DNA from: Bacteroidales bacterium
Lineage (GTDB): Bacteria; Bacteroidota; Bacteroidia; Bacteroidales; UBA7960
DNA: 7,071 nucleotides
Direction of reading: 5' to 3'
Assembly: GCA_007128045.1 (NCBI GenBank)
Contig: SKYG01000074.1
Coordinates: 1-7,071, forward strand
Of this stretch, positions 1 to 5,195 are shown piece by piece. The notes below the pieces were generated by a model. That model made no database searches and was not told the origin of the DNA. It worked only from the letters and a program-made list of their open reading frames with translations. Made by a program: the position numbers and the translations under genes. The first letter of the stretch is position 1. Every line of letters begins with the position of its first letter.

Positions 1-1
1 C

Positions 2-33
2 TTTCAGACCTTCAGACCTTCAGGCCTTCAGAC
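2..33. repeat. 8-bp tandem repeat, four units (consensus YTTCAGAC)
   Basis: Four consecutive 8-base units are seen: TTTCAGAC, CTTCAGAC, CTTCAGGC and CTTCAGAC. The same kind of array, also four units, lies at 1159-1190 before the MCE gene. This copy is cut by the window edge and is probably the right end of a longer mosaic element like the one at 1112-1190. It lies directly before the lipoprotein signal region of the apbE-like gene. Its function is unknown; a dispersed intergenic repeat is the simplest reading. Confidence 0.75.
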
Positions 34-35
34 AA

Positions 36-101
36 ATTTTTATTCTGAGCTTCCTAATCTTCTGTGTATTTGTCTCATGCTCATCCCATAGAGACAACAA
101 C
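36..101 (+). other. apbE: In-frame lipoprotein signal peptide upstream of the first apbE ATG
   Basis: The frame of the ATG at 102 is open to the left edge of the window. It reads a hydrophobic stretch (ILSFLIFCVFVSC, codons 42-80) ending in a lipobox-like VSC with Cys at 78-80, followed by SSHRDNN, then the ATG. This is the expected N-terminus of a Bacteroidota ApbE lipoprotein, because the ATG at 102 falls where the first domain strand begins. No ATG, GTG or TTG lies in this frame between 3 and 101. The start must therefore be a rare codon (ATT at 36 or 42, CTG at 45) or lie upstream of the window, with the 8-bp repeat translated. A sequencing or assembly indel is a third possibility. Confidence 0.75.
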
Positions 102-1034
102 ATGCATTTTACGAGTATTAGGGGAAGTGTGTTTGGCACCAATTATACCATCTCTTATTATGGCCCCGACACCGTTGACTACAGAGAATCAATCGACAGC
201 ATATTTGCTGCATTTAATCAATCATTGTCTTATTACCAGACGAGCTCCCTGATATCGCGTATCAATAGAAATGAAACCGATAGCATTGATGATTTGTTTA
301 AGGTTGTTTTTCTCAGATCAATGGAGATTGCTGATGAAACCAACGGAAAGTTTGACCCCACCGTATCGCCATTGGTCAATGCCTGGGGTTTTGGGTTCGA
401 GAGGAAGTCAGACGTCGATGCATCACTTATCGACAGCCTGAAAGAATTCGTGGGGTATGAAAAGGCCTGGCTTGAGGGAAACAGAATCGTTAAAGCTGAT
501 GCGAGGGTTCAATTCGATTTTAACGCTATTGCCAAGGGGTATGCATCTGATGTGGTGGGTGATTTCCTGGAAAGCAAGGGGATAGGTACCTATCTTGTTG
601 AGATAGGTGGTGATCTTGTAGCTAAGGGTGTTAAACCTGATGGCAGCAAATGGCGTATTGGTCTGGAAAGACCTGCCAGCTCCATGTTCGATGCCCAGGA
701 ATGGGATCATATTGTTGAGATTAAAGACATAGGACTGGCTACATCGGGTAATTACAGGCGCTACTATGAAGTTGACGGGCAGCGGTACTCTCATACAATT
801 GATCCAGCCACAGGTTATCCTGTTGAACATGCCCTGCTCAGTGTGTCGGTATTCGCGCCAGATGGCCTGTCATCCGACGGGTATGCTACAGCTTTTATGG
901 TAATGGGTTTTGAAAAAGCCCTTGCCTTCGTTGAAGCCCGGGAAGACCTGGAGGCCTATTTTATTGTTTCTTCAAATGAAAAAGAATTCGATACCTTTGC
1001 CAGCAGTGGATTACATATCATTGCCAGGCAGTGA
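102..1034 (+). CDS. apbE: FAD:protein FMN transferase (ApbE family), lipoprotein; true start upstream
   Basis: ApbE proteins use FAD and Mg2+ to attach FMN covalently to a Thr or Ser of flavoproteins such as the NqrB/NqrC and RnfD/RnfG subunits, on the periplasmic side. Counting from the ATG at 102 (310 residues), the family motifs appear in order: SLISRINRN (49-57), FDPTVSPLVNAWGFG (84-98), FDFNAIAKGYASD (138-150) with the conserved KGY, VEIGGDL (166-172), WRIGLERP (184-191), LATSGNYRR (212-220), YSHTIDPATGYP (229-240), and the Mg-binding region SSDGYATAFMVMG (257-269) with Asp259 and Thr263. The catalytic domain is complete. The ATG at 102 is only the first in-frame ATG: the frame continues upstream into a lipoprotein signal (see 36-101), so the native protein is longer and membrane-anchored. 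No nqr or rnf gene is visible here, so its target is unknown. The gene is separated from the MCE cluster by a likely terminator and promoter. Confidence 0.93.
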   Translation: MHFTSIRGSVFGTNYTISYYGPDTVDYRESIDSIFAAFNQSLSYYQTSSLISRINRNETDSIDDLFKVVFLRSMEIADETNGKFDPTVSPLVNAWGFGFERKSDVDASLIDSLKEFVGYEKAWLEGNRIVKADARVQFDFNAIAKGYASDVVGDFLESKGIGTYLVEIGGDLVAKGVKPDGSKWRIGLERPASSMFDAQEWDHIVEIKDIGLATSGNYRRYYEVDGQRYSHTIDPATGYPVEHALLSVSVFAPDGLSSDGYATAFMVMGFEKALAFVEAREDLEAYFIVSSNEKEFDTFASSGLHIIARQ

Positions 1035-1036
1035 TT

Positions 1037-1072
1037 CCAACCTTCACGGCTTTGTTGGTATCGTTTTTTTTT
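1037..1072 (+). terminator. Possible intrinsic terminator of apbE
   Basis: Three bases after the apbE stop, CCAAC (1037-1041) can pair with GTTGG (1054-1058) across a 12-base loop. TATCG and an uninterrupted run of nine T (1064-1072) follow. The T run is convincing, but the stem is short and not GC-rich, so termination may be weak. The structure overlaps the predicted promoter of the next cluster. Confidence 0.4.
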
Positions 1073-1081
1073 ATATATTTA
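1051..1081 (+). promoter_or_regulatory. Predicted Bacteroidota-type promoter of the MCE transporter cluster
   Basis: TTTG at 1051-1054 is followed after exactly 19 bases by TATATTTA (1074-1081). The Bacteroidota housekeeping consensus is TTTG, 19-21 bases, TAnnTTTG, so only the last base of the -7 element deviates. Transcription would begin near 1086-1090, giving a leader of about 115 bases before the ATG at 1203 that contains the whole repeat mosaic. No comparable match was seen between the genes of the cluster, which agrees with a single operon. The start site is inferred, not observed. Confidence 0.55.
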
Positions 1082-1111
1082 TCCGGCTAATTACGTGCAA
1101 TCAATGTCGCT

Positions 1112-1158
1112 GTTCGACTTTCCCGATAAACCGGGATCTTCGCTTCGCTTCGATCGAC
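1112..1158. repeat. Mosaic intergenic repeat: short hairpin plus three CTTCG units
   Basis: An inverted repeat TCCCG (1121-1125) / CGGGA (1132-1136) encloses a six-base loop and is followed by three tandem CTTCG units (1138-1152). The 8-mer TCGACTTT occurs at both ends (1114-1121 and 1154-1161), exactly 40 bases apart. The 8-bp tandem array at 1159-1190 continues directly. The arrangement looks like a composite palindromic intergenic element rather than ordinary leader sequence. If the promoter at 1051 is real, the hairpin lies in the 5' untranslated region of the MCE operon. Confidence 0.5.
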
Positions 1159-1190
1159 TTTCAGACTTTCAGACATTTAGACATTCAGAC
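1159..1190. repeat. 8-bp tandem repeat, four units, second copy
   Basis: The units TTTCAGAC, TTTCAGAC, ATTTAGAC and ATTCAGAC follow one another without a gap. They match the array at 2-33 in unit length, unit sequence and number. In both places the array is followed by a similar A/T-rich stretch (AAATTTTT or AATTTTAA) just before a gene for an envelope protein. The last unit ends 12 bases before the ATG of the MCE gene. Confidence 0.75.
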
Positions 1191-1202
1191 AATTTTAAAC
1201 AC

Positions 1203-2204
1203 ATGAAAAAAGCACAAAGGATACGATTGGGAATCTTTATCATGATCAGCCTGGCGTTTTTGCTGATCATTCTGGGCTTTTTCACTGCCCGGAAATTATT
1301 TGAGAAGAAGGATTTTTATTATGTGGCTTACCAGAATGTGTCTGTTAGCGGGCTTGAGGTTGGCAGCCCGGTTAAATTTCTTGGCATTAATGTAGGGTCT
1401 ATTGCCGATATTGGCATTCATCCGGAAGATGTGAACACCATAATTGTAAAGCTATCGTTAAAAAGTGGTACTCCTGTTAAAGAAGATGCTACTGCTGATA
1501 TTCTTTCATTGGGCATCACTGGCTTGAAAGCAATCGAGATCAGGGGTGGTACCCAGGAATCACCTTTTCTTAAGGAAAATGGTTTTATCCAGCCAGGCAC
1601 ATCCCTTGCCGACGACTTTACCGACAGGGCTGAGGTGATTGCCTACAGGGTGGAAGAGGTGCTTAAAAATATCCAGCTGTTTACACATCCGGATAACCTG
1701 GGAAGGTTCTCCGTAACAGTGGATAAGATCGGCGTGATGGTCGACAACACCAGTGAGACCTTTGACAATATCAACCTGCTTGTTGCCGAGAACCGTTCCG
1801 ATATCAGAGAGGTGGTTCATTCGGCCAGGCAGCTCAGTCATAAACTGGACACCACATCCAATGAATTGTTTTCTGCCATCGAGAGGTTTAATGATATCAT
1901 GCAAGGGGACACCCTGGCTCAGGTGCTGGGTAACTTCCGCGATATCTCGGTAACCCTTAGGGAAACCAATCTGAATCAACTTATTGAAAGCCTGGCCCTG
2001 GCTACCTTGCAAACACAGGAGCTACTGGTCAGACTGGGTGATGATATAGACCGCGGCGGTGAAACACTGAACCAAAACCTGATGCTGTTGCAGCACACCC
2101 TGATGAACCTGAATGAGGTCTCGCGGAAAATAAATACCAATCCATCAGTGCTTATCAGAGGAACTCCCAGCAAGGGAACACCGGATCAAATGCTCGATAA
2201 TTGA
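1203..2204 (+). CDS. mlaD: MCE-domain lipid transport protein (MlaD family)
   Basis: MlaD-type proteins are inner-membrane-anchored periplasmic proteins that form hexameric rings through their MCE domains and carry phospholipid for an MlaE/MlaF ABC transporter. The 333 residues show a positively charged N-terminus, one membrane helix (about 8-29), a single MCE domain (about 38-133, with GLEVGSPVKFLGINVGSI at 50-67 and LSLGITGLKAIEI at 101-113), and a long mostly helical C-terminal part that ends in NPSVLIRG (313-320), a tail motif seen in several MCE proteins. I start it at 1203, because MKKAQRIRLG places the membrane helix correctly. An in-frame ATG at 1095 would add 36 residues translated from the repeat element. 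There is no Shine-Dalgarno, as usual in Bacteroidota. It is the first gene of a four-gene cluster. The helical tail is longer than that of E. coli MlaD and closer to PqiB or Mce tails, so a tunnel role is possible but inferred. Confidence 0.9.
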   Translation: MKKAQRIRLGIFIMISLAFLLIILGFFTARKLFEKKDFYYVAYQNVSVSGLEVGSPVKFLGINVGSIADIGIHPEDVNTIIVKLSLKSGTPVKEDATADILSLGITGLKAIEIRGGTQESPFLKENGFIQPGTSLADDFTDRAEVIAYRVEEVLKNIQLFTHPDNLGRFSVTVDKIGVMVDNTSETFDNINLLVAENRSDIREVVHSARQLSHKLDTTSNELFSAIERFNDIMQGDTLAQVLGNFRDISVTLRETNLNQLIESLALATLQTQELLVRLGDDIDRGGETLNQNLMLLQHTLMNLNEVSRKINTNPSVLIRGTPSKGTPDQMLDN

Positions 2205-2250
2205 TGATCTGATATCTTTCATATTTAAATAACCTAATACGCCTTCATGT

Positions 2251-2868
2251 ATGAAAAAGATTTTTTTGATCAGTGTATTGCTCTCTCTTATGCTTGTTGG
2301 ATGTGGCGGGGGCAAACAAGCCGTTACCCGCTATTATTTACTGGAATATCCAGACGAACAAGCTGATGTTTTATCCTCTCTTGAACAAACCGTACCTTTC
2401 CCCTTTTCATGCAATATTTTACCCGTAGATATTCACCCGGCATTTGCATCCTATCAGATTGCAATCAGAGAACATGCCAACCAGATAAATTATTTTTCCT
2501 TTAATGAATGGGCTGTCAGACCCACCGAAAGCCTTACAAGGCTTGTGTTGCAATTCTTTCAAAATAATGATGTGTTCGAAACCGTGACCAACCTGAGATC
2601 TGGTATGGGTAGTGTTGTTTCCGTTGAAACCTATGTGTCACGGATGGATCTTACCGTCGACCGAAAGGCTTTCATAGCAAATCTGGCGGTAGAATTCAAG
2701 CTGGTACATAACGAAACCAGACAGGTGATTACAAGCTATCACGCAGCAAATCAAAGAAGTCTTGACGAAAAAAGCCTTAACGAGTTTGCCGCTGCTGTCA
2801 GCGAAATGTTTGTGGAAGGTCTGGTTCTTTTTGCCAACCAAATGACGGTTCAGGATCTGATCGAATAA
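2251..2868 (+). CDS. ABC-type transport auxiliary lipoprotein (PqiC/YmbA-like)
   Basis: A 205-residue lipoprotein. It has a charged start (MKK), a hydrophobic core, and the lipobox LVGC with lipidated Cys18. After a short linker comes YYLLEY (28-33), the hallmark opening strand of the ABC_trans_aux family that includes PqiC. The rest is a mixed alpha/beta domain (about 27-200) with RPTESLTRLVLQFF (90-103) and SVETYVSRMDL (123-133), which fit the family fold. PqiC is an outer-membrane lipoprotein that works with the MCE protein PqiB, so this protein probably anchors or receives the MCE assembly at the outer membrane. The residues after the Cys (GGGKQAV) contain no acidic export signal, so a periplasmic face is more likely than the cell surface. 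It lies 46 bases after the mlaD-like gene and 88 before the permease. An out-of-frame ATG at 2247 overlaps the start region; the one at 2251 gives the signal peptide. Confidence 0.85.
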   Translation: MKKIFLISVLLSLMLVGCGGGKQAVTRYYLLEYPDEQADVLSSLEQTVPFPFSCNILPVDIHPAFASYQIAIREHANQINYFSFNEWAVRPTESLTRLVLQFFQNNDVFETVTNLRSGMGSVVSVETYVSRMDLTVDRKAFIANLAVEFKLVHNETRQVITSYHAANQRSLDEKSLNEFAAAVSEMFVEGLVLFANQMTVQDLIE

Positions 2869-2956
2869 ACCATGGGGCATTAAAATAAGGTGATTGGCGG
2901 GTATGAGTATAAGATGCTTGTCCCAAACAAGAAAATTGTCCTGTGCAGCTTAATAA

Positions 2957-4117
2957 ATGTTTATACGCAACCGTATTGTGGGAACTATAAAAAAAAGCAA
3001 GCTAAAAACAACCTATCAGAATGGTGGTTTGGTGTGTGAACTCCGGGAGGATATGTTGTATGTCTCCGGGAGTCTGACCATTTATGAGTCGGCCTATTTC
3101 TCCGATGTAATAGGAAAGACCCTTAAGTCTGCCGGTCAGCCTGATATTACATTTGATCTGGATCAACTTGATTACATAGACAGCGCAGGGGTCATGTCTT
3201 TGTATTTCGTAAAAGACATGTTGGCAGAAGGTGGCATATCAGCAGATTTCAGAGGAGGAGGTGAATCTATTTTACGAAAGCTTGAGATATTTAGTCCGGA
3301 TAAGGTGTATCAGACAGCCTCTCCGGTTAAAACCGGATTCTTTGAGAAGATTGGTACTGATGTTTTGCTTTTTTTTACAGACTATGTGTTCGGGTTTATC
3401 CTGCTTGCGGCAAATGTTTTCTATTGGTCTGTCTCAGATCTTTTCAGACCTAAGTCGCGCAGGGAGGGAGAGTTTGTCAATCAATCAATACATATTGGTG
3501 TTAATGCAACCCTGATCGTTGTATTTTTATCCTTTGTTATAGGCTATGTGATGGCGTTACAGTCATCAAGTCAATTGCGGACCTTTGGCGCCAATATTTT
3601 TGTGGTTGATTTGATAGTTATTGCCGTAACAAGTCAGATGGGGCCGCTGATCACTGCCATCCTTGTAGCAGGTCGCAGTGGTTCTGCCATCGCTGCAGAG
3701 ATTGCCACCATGAAGGTGACTACGGAATTGGACGCATTGAAAACCATGGGGTTAAACCCGATTAGATTTGTGGTGGTGCCAAAAATGTATGCGTGCTTAT
3801 TTACCATGCCATTTTTGGTAATCCTAGCCAATGTGGCAGGGGTTCTGGGTGGAGCTTTAGCGGCAAACATCTATCTGGACATCACCCCGGAGATATTTTT
3901 TAACCGGGCAGCAGAGGTCATGTCTAATAAGAACCTGCTTACAAGCTTCGTTAAAAGCCAGGTGTATGCCAGCATCATTGTGTTAACGGGCAGTTTCTAT
4001 GGCTTCAGGGTGGTTAGAGGCGCTGAAGGTGTCGGTAAGGTTACCACCATCTCGGTGGTTGTTGCCATCACACTGGTAATTCTGGCAGATAGCTTATTGG
4101 GATTATTGTTCTATTAA
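2957..4117 (+). CDS. mlaE: STAS-MlaE fusion: lipid ABC transporter permease with N-terminal STAS domain
   Basis: MlaE-family permeases form the inner-membrane dimer through which MCE systems move phospholipid. The 386 residues have two parts. Residues about 25-115 form a STAS domain with the diagnostic DYIDSAGVMSL (72-82); the Ser in DSAG sits where STAS anti-sigma-antagonist-like proteins carry a regulatory Ser or Thr. Residues about 130-386 form the permease, with hydrophobic segments near 135-158, 184-202, 213-235, 278-305, 336-350 and 363-386. The conserved cytoplasmic motif AAEIATMKVTTELDALKTMG lies at 246-265, with GLNP at 265-268. In E. coli the STAS partner is a separate protein, MlaB, which binds and stabilises MlaF; here it is in cis. 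A stop codon directly precedes the ATG in frame, and the next Met (33) lies inside STAS, so the start is firm. The stop lies 10 bases before the ATPase start, suggesting translational coupling. Confidence 0.92.
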   Translation: MFIRNRIVGTIKKSKLKTTYQNGGLVCELREDMLYVSGSLTIYESAYFSDVIGKTLKSAGQPDITFDLDQLDYIDSAGVMSLYFVKDMLAEGGISADFRGGGESILRKLEIFSPDKVYQTASPVKTGFFEKIGTDVLLFFTDYVFGFILLAANVFYWSVSDLFRPKSRREGEFVNQSIHIGVNATLIVVFLSFVIGYVMALQSSSQLRTFGANIFVVDLIVIAVTSQMGPLITAILVAGRSGSAIAAEIATMKVTTELDALKTMGLNPIRFVVVPKMYACLFTMPFLVILANVAGVLGGALAANIYLDITPEIFFNRAAEVMSNKNLLTSFVKSQVYASIIVLTGSFYGFRVVRGAEGVGKVTTISVVVAITLVILADSLLGLLFY

Positions 4118-4127
4118 TGACTGTTTT

Positions 4128-4880
4128 ATGGCTCAGGAAAAGGTAATTGACGTGAAGAACCTGTTTGCATCTTTTGATGACGAAGTGGTGTTGTCTGATG
4201 TGAGCTTCTCAGCATTAAAAGGTGAGGTGACAGTCATTCTGGGCGGTAGTGGTTCGGGCAAAACCACTGTGCTTAAACATTTACTGGGGCTTTATCCTGT
4301 AAAGAGTGGGTATGTATCAGTGTTAAACAAGGATGTCACCCACCTTAGAGAGGTTGAACAAGTAGAACTTTACCTTCAGATGGGCGTGTTTTTTCAGAAT
4401 GGTGCCCTGCTGAACTCACTGACCGTTGCCGAAAATGTTGCTTTGCCATTGGAACAGCATACCAATTTGCCTAAGAAACTTATCCGTGAGATTGTACGCA
4501 TGAAACTCGGACTTGTAAATCTTGAGCATGCTTATTATCTGTATCCTTCACAATTAAGTGGAGGCATGCTTAAACGTGCCGCACTGGCAAGGGCTATTGC
4601 AATGGATCCTCCTTTGCTATTCTGCGATGAACCTGGCGCCGGCCTCGACCCTGTTTCCCTGCAGTCGCTCGACAGCCTGATTTTGGATTTGAAGAACCAG
4701 CTTGGGATGTCGGTAGTAATGGTCACCCACGAGGTGCTGAGTATCCTGAGGGTGGCCGATAGGATCGTTTTTTTAGACAAGGGTGTGGTGGCTTTTGAAG
4801 GAACAGTGAAAGAAGCACTGGAGTCAGACACCCAGGTGGTGGTCGACTTCTTCTCAGTGCTGAAAGATCATCCCCGGTGA
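4128..4880 (+). CDS. mlaF: ATP-binding protein of MCE/Mla lipid ABC transporter
   Basis: A complete 250-residue ABC ATPase that would power the STAS-MlaE permease. Visible motifs are Walker A GGSGSGKTT (39-47), Q-loop Gln90 (VFFQNGALLNSL), signature LSGGM (143-147) followed by LKRAALARAIA, Walker B LLFCDE (163-168) with PGAGLDP as D-loop, and H-loop His201 (MVTHE). LSGGM with the following RAALARA is typical of the MlaF branch rather than of general importers. All catalytic residues are present. The gene starts 10 bases after the permease stop without a Shine-Dalgarno. It is the last gene of the cluster. Its TGA (4878-4880) is immediately followed by the stop codon of the convergent gene on the other strand, so no space exists for an ordinary terminator between the two coding regions. 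Confidence 0.93.
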   Translation: MAQEKVIDVKNLFASFDDEVVLSDVSFSALKGEVTVILGGSGSGKTTVLKHLLGLYPVKSGYVSVLNKDVTHLREVEQVELYLQMGVFFQNGALLNSLTVAENVALPLEQHTNLPKKLIREIVRMKLGLVNLEHAYYLYPSQLSGGMLKRAALARAIAMDPPLLFCDEPGAGLDPVSLQSLDSLILDLKNQLGMSVVMVTHEVLSILRVADRIVFLDKGVVAFEGTVKEALESDTQVVVDFFSVLKDHPR

Positions 4881-5084
4881 TTATGATCCCTTTTGCCCCT
4901 CCTGAATACTGTCACAGTCTTCAGGAGCATCTGAATGGCAAGAGCATGGCTTTGCACGGCCTGTATGGGGATCAAAAGAACCACAGGTTTTTGTAAATGT
5001 GGTGCCAGGTTTTAATAACATCTTTATGGCGATACCTCCGATTGCAATGGCTACCAGAATGATGGCCAGTATAAATAGTTGCAT
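4881..5084 (-). CDS. Small membrane protein with cysteine-containing tail, conserved hypothetical
   Basis: A 67-residue protein with one N-terminal hydrophobic helix (about 2-22) and a soluble tail that begins KMLLKPG. The tail contains four cysteines (34, 47, 49, 57) in the pattern C-x12-C-x-C-x7-C, with TGRAKPCSCH at 41-50. From memory this resembles short proteins annotated only as membrane or secreted protein across Bacteroidota; I cannot confirm that here. The function is unknown. The cysteine spacing would allow metal binding or disulphides, but this is inference. It lies 111 bases after the RNA methyltransferase on the same strand, and could be the last gene of that operon or have its own promoter; I found no convincing one. 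The final 16 codons contain the 29-nt palindrome at 4899-4927. Its stop codon abuts that of the convergent mlaF gene. Confidence 0.75.
   Translation of the reverse strand: MQLFILAIILVAIAIGGIAIKMLLKPGTTFTKTCGSFDPHTGRAKPCSCHSDAPEDCDSIQEGQKGS
4899..4927. repeat. Near-perfect 29-nt palindrome at the convergent junction, candidate bidirectional terminator
   Basis: CTCCTGAA (4899-4906) pairs with TTCAGGAG (4920-4927), and inside it ACTGT (4908-4912) pairs with ACAGT (4914-4918) around one central C. Only one position in each arm (T4907 / C4919) is mismatched. The hairpin begins 19 bases after the mlaF stop and lies wholly inside the 3' end of the opposing small gene. No U tract follows on either strand, so it is not a textbook intrinsic terminator. 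It could stop or protect 3' ends, or bind a dimeric protein. Confidence 0.6.
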
Positions 5085-5195
5085 GATAAATATATAACGT
5101 TTAAGGGTGGTCGTATTATATTAATAATGGGTTTTCTGTTCATGCCGCATAAAGGATGTGGCAATATGGATGTAACGGGATGACGTTGTTTTTGT

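Noticed and set aside
2..33. Tandem array considered as part of a CRISPR
   Set aside because: Units are 8 bp with no spacers between them and there are no cas genes.
423..830. Minus-strand open frame of 135 codons opposite apbE
   Set aside because: It is the antisense shadow of a gene with all family motifs intact.
1095..1202. Longer start for the MCE protein at the in-frame ATG at 1095
   Set aside because: The extra 36 residues are a translation of the hairpin and tandem repeats, and would put a polar stretch before the membrane helix. The ATG at 1203 gives a normal MKK start.
2917..2931. Small hairpin CTTGT/ACAAG between the lipoprotein and permease genes
   Set aside because: A five-base, AT-rich stem without a T run; too weak to call a terminator or attenuator.
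2903..2953. A 16-codon open frame ending three bases before the STAS-MlaE ATG, possible leader peptide
   Set aside because: It has no recognisable start signal or regulatory codon pattern, and a frame this short is expected by chance; conservation would be needed to revive it.
1203..4880. Recent horizontal transfer of the MCE cluster
   Set aside because: No mobility gene, tRNA, flanking direct repeat or clear change in base composition was seen; phylogeny would be needed to argue transfer.
5115..5120. TATAAT on the minus strand upstream of the small cysteine protein
   Set aside because: Bacteroidota use TAnnTTTG rather than TATAAT, no TTTG lies at the right distance, and the region is generally AT-rich.
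5172..5195. AACG/CGTT hairpin followed by GTTTTTGTT on the plus strand, possible terminator for read-through from mlaF
   Set aside because: The stem has only four firm pairs and lies about 300 bases past mlaF, inside the opposite transcription unit.
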